DNA of 64,000 bases, taken from positions 1,240,001 to 1,304,000 of the forward strand of contig JANVFP010000004.1 in the NCBI GenBank assembly GCA_027919835.1, written 5' to 3'. The position numbers were made by a program, and so were the translations under genes. Position 1 is the stretch's first letter. Each line of letters begins with the position of its first letter. Positions 58,442-64,000 of this stretch are shown one piece after another. The notes below the pieces were generated by a model, which worked only from the letters and a program-made list of their open reading frames with translations, ran no database searches and was not told where the DNA came from. Source of the DNA: Lentinula raphanica. Its lineage: Eukaryota > Basidiomycota > Agaricomycetes > Agaricales > Omphalotaceae.

Positions 58442-61400
58442 ATGTGGCGTCGCTCTTTGCAACAACTTACCCTCGTTCGTCCGTCTCCGTCCCACAAATC
58501 ATTCATACCCAGGAGAATCATGGCCTCCGCCAACATTCACACCGAAAGGTTCTTAGCTGACCGCGCTGCTCCTCTGTGCAGCTTGGATATCTCCAAAACA
58601 TTCGCGCAGTTGAGGTACTTGGTGTTGAACGTTAACACTTCTACCAAGCATTTATTGACTCAGCTCCGAAACAGTTCCAAGGAAAAGAAGTACACACACT
58701 ACGTTTCTGAAGCTGCTTGGGCTGGTGCTCGAATCATTCAAGCACAGTGGACACCGGAGGCAAATGGTATGTCATGACTCTTGGTGGTTGATAGATACAG
58801 ATGTGACTCTATCCCTCTAGAATTATACGATCTCTTGATCTTGACGTTCAGTGACCACGGAAACCTCACCAATCTTCAAACACTGCAATCCGCCTCTGGA
58901 TTGGCCTCGGACGAATGGGAGGATCTGTTACAGTACACGGTCCAGTACGTTCGCTTCCGTTTCGGATCACTTCTAAGCCTCCTCCTCAATCCTCCATCGT
59001 CAGAGTCTTGAGCAATCTCACGAACTACCGCTCGTTTGGATTCACGAAGATAATCCCCCGACTTTCGGAAACCAAGTTTGAGGCTGTCATACGGAAGTCT
59101 GCCAATTCAGATCAAGCTCTCGCTTTATGGTCCAAGGTTCTGTTATATCCGAATCAAAAGGCACATAGGGCTAACACTTCACAATCACAGTTGAAGGGAC
59201 ACATATATAGCACACAACCCGAATCCTCTATGTTCATCGGCAAACGCAGTGAAGGACATGTATCAAACTACTACCTAGGGGAAATCATCTCAGACGAGGA
59301 AGTTGGAGCGGTGCAAACTGCTGCAGAGAAGCTAGGGGTTGATGTTCTCAACACTCGGTGCGCTCGATATCAACATCCTTTTCTCAACCTCCAGTATTCA
59401 TCTCAAGCATCGAACGCTTCAGTGTACGGAAGAACGGAGCTAAGGATTTCACTCTCCTCGTGGCTTCTGCGCACTCCCAGCCTTTGTCCGTACACGACAT
59501 TGATGCAGAATCAGGCAAATTCAAGCTAACGATCGAGTATGGGGATCATGCGGAAGCATTGAAGAAAGTTGTCGTTGCACTCGAAGAGGTGTGCTTCCAC
59601 TGAACTCCCCCGCCACAAGACTCGTAGCCAATGACATTGTCTCTCATTCAACCACTATAGGCCACAAAGTACACGGCGAACGCATATCAGACAAAGATGA
59701 TTGAGAAATACATTGACTCGTATGTGTTGTGCTGGCTCATCCCATTTGCGCGTTTCTGATTCTCTCTCTGATCATCCTGCGGACGGGTCATCTAGATTCA
59801 ACACAGGATCGATACAGGCTCACAAGGATGGATCAACAGAATGGGTGAAGGACGTCGGGCCTATTATTGAGTCCTATATCGGGGTGCGCGCTTCGAACAC
59901 TTTCAGTCTTTCATAGACGGCTCTGTTGACATATATCCACTAGTTCATTGAAACCTACGTAGATCCCTACGGTGGCAGGGCTGAATGGGAAGGTACTTCG
60001 ACTCACATCTGTTTTCCCTTCAAATTGACTGACGTACGATCGTTCGCACATTTTAGGCTTCACTGCAGTCGTGAATAAGGCACTGAGTGCCAAATATGAC
60101 ACTCTGGTCGCGCAAGCACCAGAATTGATCAAGGTCTTACCTTGGGGTCATGATTTCGAAGTAGAGACGTTTAGGAAACCTGATTTCACGGCTCTCGAAG
60201 TAGTTTCGTTCGCTACGAACGGTGAGTCTGTCCTTGCGTCGGAATTCGTGGTCGTGGTTGCTGATACGTTAATGCGACTGGTACCAGGCATTCCTGCCGG
60301 TATCAATGTAAGAGCGCCATTGGAGTATCCTATGCCAATGCTTCATGCTAATCATCAGTGTTTATGACATTGTAGATTCCGGTCAGTTTATTTCATTATG
60401 TGTTGCTATCAGGACGACATAACAGCTTACGCATCCTACTTAGAATTACTACGACATTCGAGAAACTACAGGCTTCAAGAACGTTTCATTGGCGGTACGT
60501 TCTCTCACTCGCGTTATGTTCCCACGTGTCTAAACAGCATCGACTAGAACATACTCGCTGCGAAGGCACCAAGTCAGTTCTTATTTCCTTTCCTCCTCCC
60601 TGTATCGAAGATCCTAACCCGCCTTGCCCGTCTTGTATTTGTAGACGAAGAACTGACATTCATCCACCCTGATGATGTCAAACTCTACAACGAATGGGAC
60701 AGTCGGGCGTTTGAACTGCAGGTGGCTAATCATGAGCTCCTAGGTCACGGTTCGGGGAAACTGTTGAAGGAGAACGCGGATGGCTCGAAGAACTTTGAAC
60801 CGGGGGTGAGAAGTTACTGAGTATTTTGTTTCTGAGTGTTTCGTCATGCAATGAGATTTCACAGGTCGTCAATCCATTGACTGGCAAGCCAGTGTAGGTG
60901 TTGATTTTGCACTTCTTCGCTCTTTGAATTAACCGAAACTCACCTAGATCGTCATGGTACAAGCCCGGGCAAACGCCAGATGCAGTCCTTGGAGAAGTTT
61001 CCTCGTCGATGGAAGAATGTAGGGCTGAGTCTGTTGCCCTTTTCTGTGAGTCGTGATATGGCGCATACCATTTCGAAGCGCTCACTTCATTTCTTATGTT
61101 AGTGGTCAGCAACAGAGACATCCTGAAGATCTTCAAAGTAAGTTTCGAAGACGGACTGCGTGCTTCATGTTCTCACATATCGATTGAACTTTAGTACGTC
61201 GACGAGAAAGAGATCGCCGATATACAATACATTACCTTCCTTCTTATGGCTCGCGCGGGCCTTCGAGCATTGGAGTTCTTCGACCCTGTCACCCAAAAGC
61301 ATGGTCAAGCACATATGCAAGCTCGGTAAATCTACGGCTCCGAGTATCACCCATGATAGACCGCACTAACTCTTTCGATAGGCTTGGTATCACCCAATTC

Positions 61401-61912
61401 CTGATCAAGAACGGGATCGCTCGACTCGAAGAGGTCCGCAACTCCTCTAATGAACTGGAGAACTTGTATGTTCGTGTGAGTTGCATCATGATTTCGTTTG
61501 GAGCCTGCGCACTTTATAGGTATGACAACGCTAAACTGTTACCGCAGGTCGACCGGGATAAAGTTCTTGCACACGGAAAGGACGTGGTAGGAAAACTCCT
61601 TATCTCATTACAAGTGTACAAAAGCACAGCCGATGGCGCAGGAGCACGCAAGTTCTACACAGAGCTGACGACGCCGTTACCTGGTTGGGATGGTGAAATC
61701 AGAGATCTCGTTCTGAAGAAGAAACTGGTTAGTGGTTATTTGAAGACACATTGGTGGAAAACGTGGTCCTGACATTGGGTTTTCCATTGAACAAGCCCCG
61801 AAAGATATTCGTTCAGCCAACAACTTTGATTGTCGATGGCGAGGTACAGCTGAAAGAATATCCACTCACACCGTCCGGGGTCATTCAGAGCTTTATCGAT
61901 CGGAATTTGTGA
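58442..61912 (+). CDS. DPP3: Dipeptidyl peptidase III (M49 metallopeptidase)
   Basis: Twenty-one exons give 745 aa: 58442-58766, 58821-58944, 59004-59136, 59191-59357, 59408-59588, 59661-59719, 59796-59883, 59944-59992, 60057-60221, 60288-60307, 60376-60381, 60444-60494, 60548-60572, 60645-60805, 60864-60892, 60948-61045, 61103-61137, 61195-61325, 61382-61475, 61548-61727, 61796-61912. The zinc motif HELLGH is at about residues 494-499 and the third ligand Glu in [12 protein letters not shown]. The enzyme removes dipeptides from short peptides in the cytosol. Exon 11 is 6 nt (ATTCCG, Ile-Pro) and is needed for GIPAGINIPNYYDIRE. The exon 4/5 junction has two options. A second in-frame ATG at 58520 would remove a basic N-terminal extension. 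Confidence 0.9.
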
Positions 61913-62701
61913 GCACAAATAAGTAATGTCAATGTAAGTCATTGCGCGACGTATCTTCAGGTTCCTTCGAGCTCGTACTGACGTTGATTGTCACCCTTAT
62001 ACCCTCATCATGCTCCGTTCTGTAGAGGGTTCAGAATCTACCGTGTACAGTATGCTTTGCAATCGTGCTGTCTTCAATCATGTTTGCAACCGAAATGTGA
62101 CATCGTCAAAGTTGAATCATCTCGTGTGGAACCATCAATTTCTCTACGATTTTTGATGGTCGTCCTTCCAATTTCTCCAGGTCAAGGTACAAGTTTTCTT
62201 GTCGTCAAATGCGGGGTGGTCCTGTGTAAACCAGTTTGTGACAATTGTGACCCTACACCCACCGACGCCCTTCTACTCAAGCCGACAAACGCCATGGACG
62301 CAAGCTCGTCATGAGTGAGCAATCAATGGCTCACTGTCTTCCCGGCAATGTCCACCCTTGTCCATTACGAGTGGGTCACTTGTTCATCACCTACTGTTGC
62401 ATTGCTGAATCCAATCCTATCCAATCCTGCTCTCCTATTTATGTATAGGTTTCCGCCGGGGCTGCCATCACTGGCAACCGATGGTGACGAGGCGAGTCGA
62501 ATTTTTCCCCGATCTTCCCCGAACTCGGAAAAGCCAAAAAGCCTCAGGACACGTATTCCTTTCTTTGTTCCACCTTGACTACTGCCCACATCAGTCTACG
62601 TCCAGCTTACAACTCTTCCAGACAGAATCAAGTCCACTTGTATGAGTCTCTCGACTGCTGACATTGTATGATACAGATTGTACACTTACACATCTTAAAC
62701 T
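61913..62701. other. Intergenic region
   Basis: About 790 bp between same-strand genes. Two open stretches near 61988-62578 lack family resemblance or splice logic and are not called. Confidence 0.45.
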
Positions 62702-63982
62702 ATGCGACTTCGTTTCTTGCCTCCATGCTCTTTGCGCCCGTCCCTCGCCCTCTTTCTTGCGGCGTCCTTGCTCAGCAGCATTCCTGTAATTGGTCGTCCA
62801 ATGGATTTGCATCTCCAGGATTCACCGAATATCCATCACTATGGTGAGCAGCTCTGAAAGGCCAACCTTCAGCATGCATTCATGGATTGAACTGCAGAGA
62901 TCTCTCTATCGGAGGCTTTGATCGACACCGGCACAGAGGAAAAGCTGGGCACTGGAATAGTTTACCTTTCTATAAATGGTGAACGAATCATGCCTCGAAG
63001 CTTGAAGGACTACAAAGGTCACGATGCTCTGTTTGCATCTGAGAATAAGCGCGACACGATCATTGGTTATCTTGAAATCAATCTCAAAACAGGCTTGACG
63101 GAAGAGGAAATCTTCAGGCAGGCCACCGACCACGCGAAAGCAGTCAGGTCTCATGCAAAGGACTTGGGTTCCATCAATGATTGGAACTATCTCACCAGCT
63201 TTCTGGAAAAGTTCTCCTCATACGCTGAGAATATGTCCAAAGACTCTGTGATGAACTTGTGGAAAGAGGTGGTGGATCATGCACTTTTCGTAAAGGCTGG
63301 TGATGGTATGTACATAGAATTTAATGTTGTTCACTTACTCATTTGGGATTCAGAGATCGCCTGGATCGAGTACACTCGTCGTTACAAGGCTCCCCGCCTG
63401 CGTGCCCCCAGTGCAGCCATGGAAGCAGCGCTATCCGTTGCTGGCACTGTCATCTTCCATTCAAAACCTGTCAACCCCCAGAAACGCTTTGCACGAAAAC
63501 AAGTCATTGGTGAAATCAAGTCTGGGGTGTCCGCCCTCAAGCTCGAGGAGCTGTACGACCACGCTGTCGAGAATCACGATTTTCAGAGTGGAGATGATGA
63601 AAGTGAGAAGATCATGATTCAGGAGTGGCTGGCGGCGGAACAGGAATGGAAGGATGACTACTACCAGCGGGAGCGTGAACGCCCAAAAGAGAGACGGGCC
63701 TGGAAAGATTTGACAGATTGGCAGATTCCGGGGGAGGGCTGCGTGGATGAGCTGAACAAGAAAGGCTATCTCACTGATAGAGCGTTGACGAAATGGCGAA
63801 GGATACGTAACACAGACCTACCAGCATATATCAATACTGTCAGAAGGGACAAAGCTGTGGCCAATGCCAGAAAACCCAAAGAAGGCAGCGAACTGAACCA
63901 GGACGCGGGCTCTTCTACACAGGGGACAGGTGTCGGGGGTGACAGTAGACGTGGGCGTGGGAAGAAGCCGAGGGCAGCCTAA
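62702..63982 (+). CDS. Secreted protein of unknown function with charged tail
   Basis: Three exons (62702-62843, 62898-63305, 63354-63982) encode 392 aa. A signal peptide covers about residues 1-31 (basic start MRLRFLPPCSLRP, hydrophobic core LALFLAASLLSSIPVIG). The mature part is helical and charged, with no cysteine-rich or catalytic pattern. The C-terminus is Arg/Lys/Gly-rich (RRGRGKKPRAA). Intron 2 (48 nt) is frame-neutral and stop-free, so retention cannot be excluded. I do not recognise a family; proteins of this look are common among agaricomycete lineage-specific genes. Confidence 0.65.
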
Positions 63983-64000
63983 ACTCGATGGCAGAGCCTG

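Noticed and set aside
61988..62578. Two open frames after DPP3
   Set aside because: No family resemblance or clear start/splice logic, so probably chance frames.

Overview
The window reads as nuclear DNA of a filamentous basidiomycete, most likely an agaricomycete. Genes are dense, carry many 45-70 nt introns and very small exons, have pyrimidine-rich leaders, and include several basidiomycete-style F-box, BTB and kinase-like proteins next to conserved eukaryotic housekeeping genes. There is no operon, rRNA or CRISPR structure. Exon coordinates were worked out by hand from splice signals, reading phase and protein-family conservation, so single junctions may be wrong where this is stated.

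Layout. 0-24.9 kb is mostly conserved: the tail of a low-complexity protein, a secreted 8-cysteine protein, a SAP/membrane protein, DAHP synthase, a MITE-like hairpin element, a PIH1 protein, a two-LIM protein, eIF5A, an HMCES/SRAP protein, FGAM synthase, an Hrp1-like RNA-binding protein, NF-YC and an F-box-like protein. 25.2-37.1 kb is a dynamic island. A unit of signal peptidase subunit SPC3 plus an unrecognised four-helix membrane protein occurs three times in direct orientation: intact, half decayed, and mostly deleted. It is followed by a gene encoding only the N-terminal part of a CUL1-like cullin and by a tandem pair of BTB/POZ genes. 37.5-48 kb returns to housekeeping genes: a TAF8/TAF3-type histone-fold protein, exosome RRP46, a class 1 dihydroorotate dehydrogenase, CCT8 and cytosolic leucyl-tRNA synthetase. 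48-64 kb holds an F-box protein, a Crinkler-like/kinase-like gene with an in-frame stop, a coilin-like protein, a second F-box protein, tRNA-Phe, dipeptidyl peptidase III (21 exons) and a secreted protein of unknown role.

The genes do not form one pathway. Recurring themes are protein synthesis, folding and turnover (eIF5A, LeuRS, CCT8, SPC3, DPP3), RNA processing (Hrp1-like, RRP46, coilin-like), nucleotide and amino-acid synthesis (FGAM synthase, DHODH, DAHP synthase) and ubiquitin-ligase parts (three F-box-type genes, two BTB genes, a cullin fragment). The most unusual points are the decaying SPC3/membrane-protein triplication in which the membrane gene stays open, the cullin fragment beside the BTB pair, exons of 4, 6 and 8 nt at strongly conserved motifs, and a MITE whose arms differ only at CpG sites.
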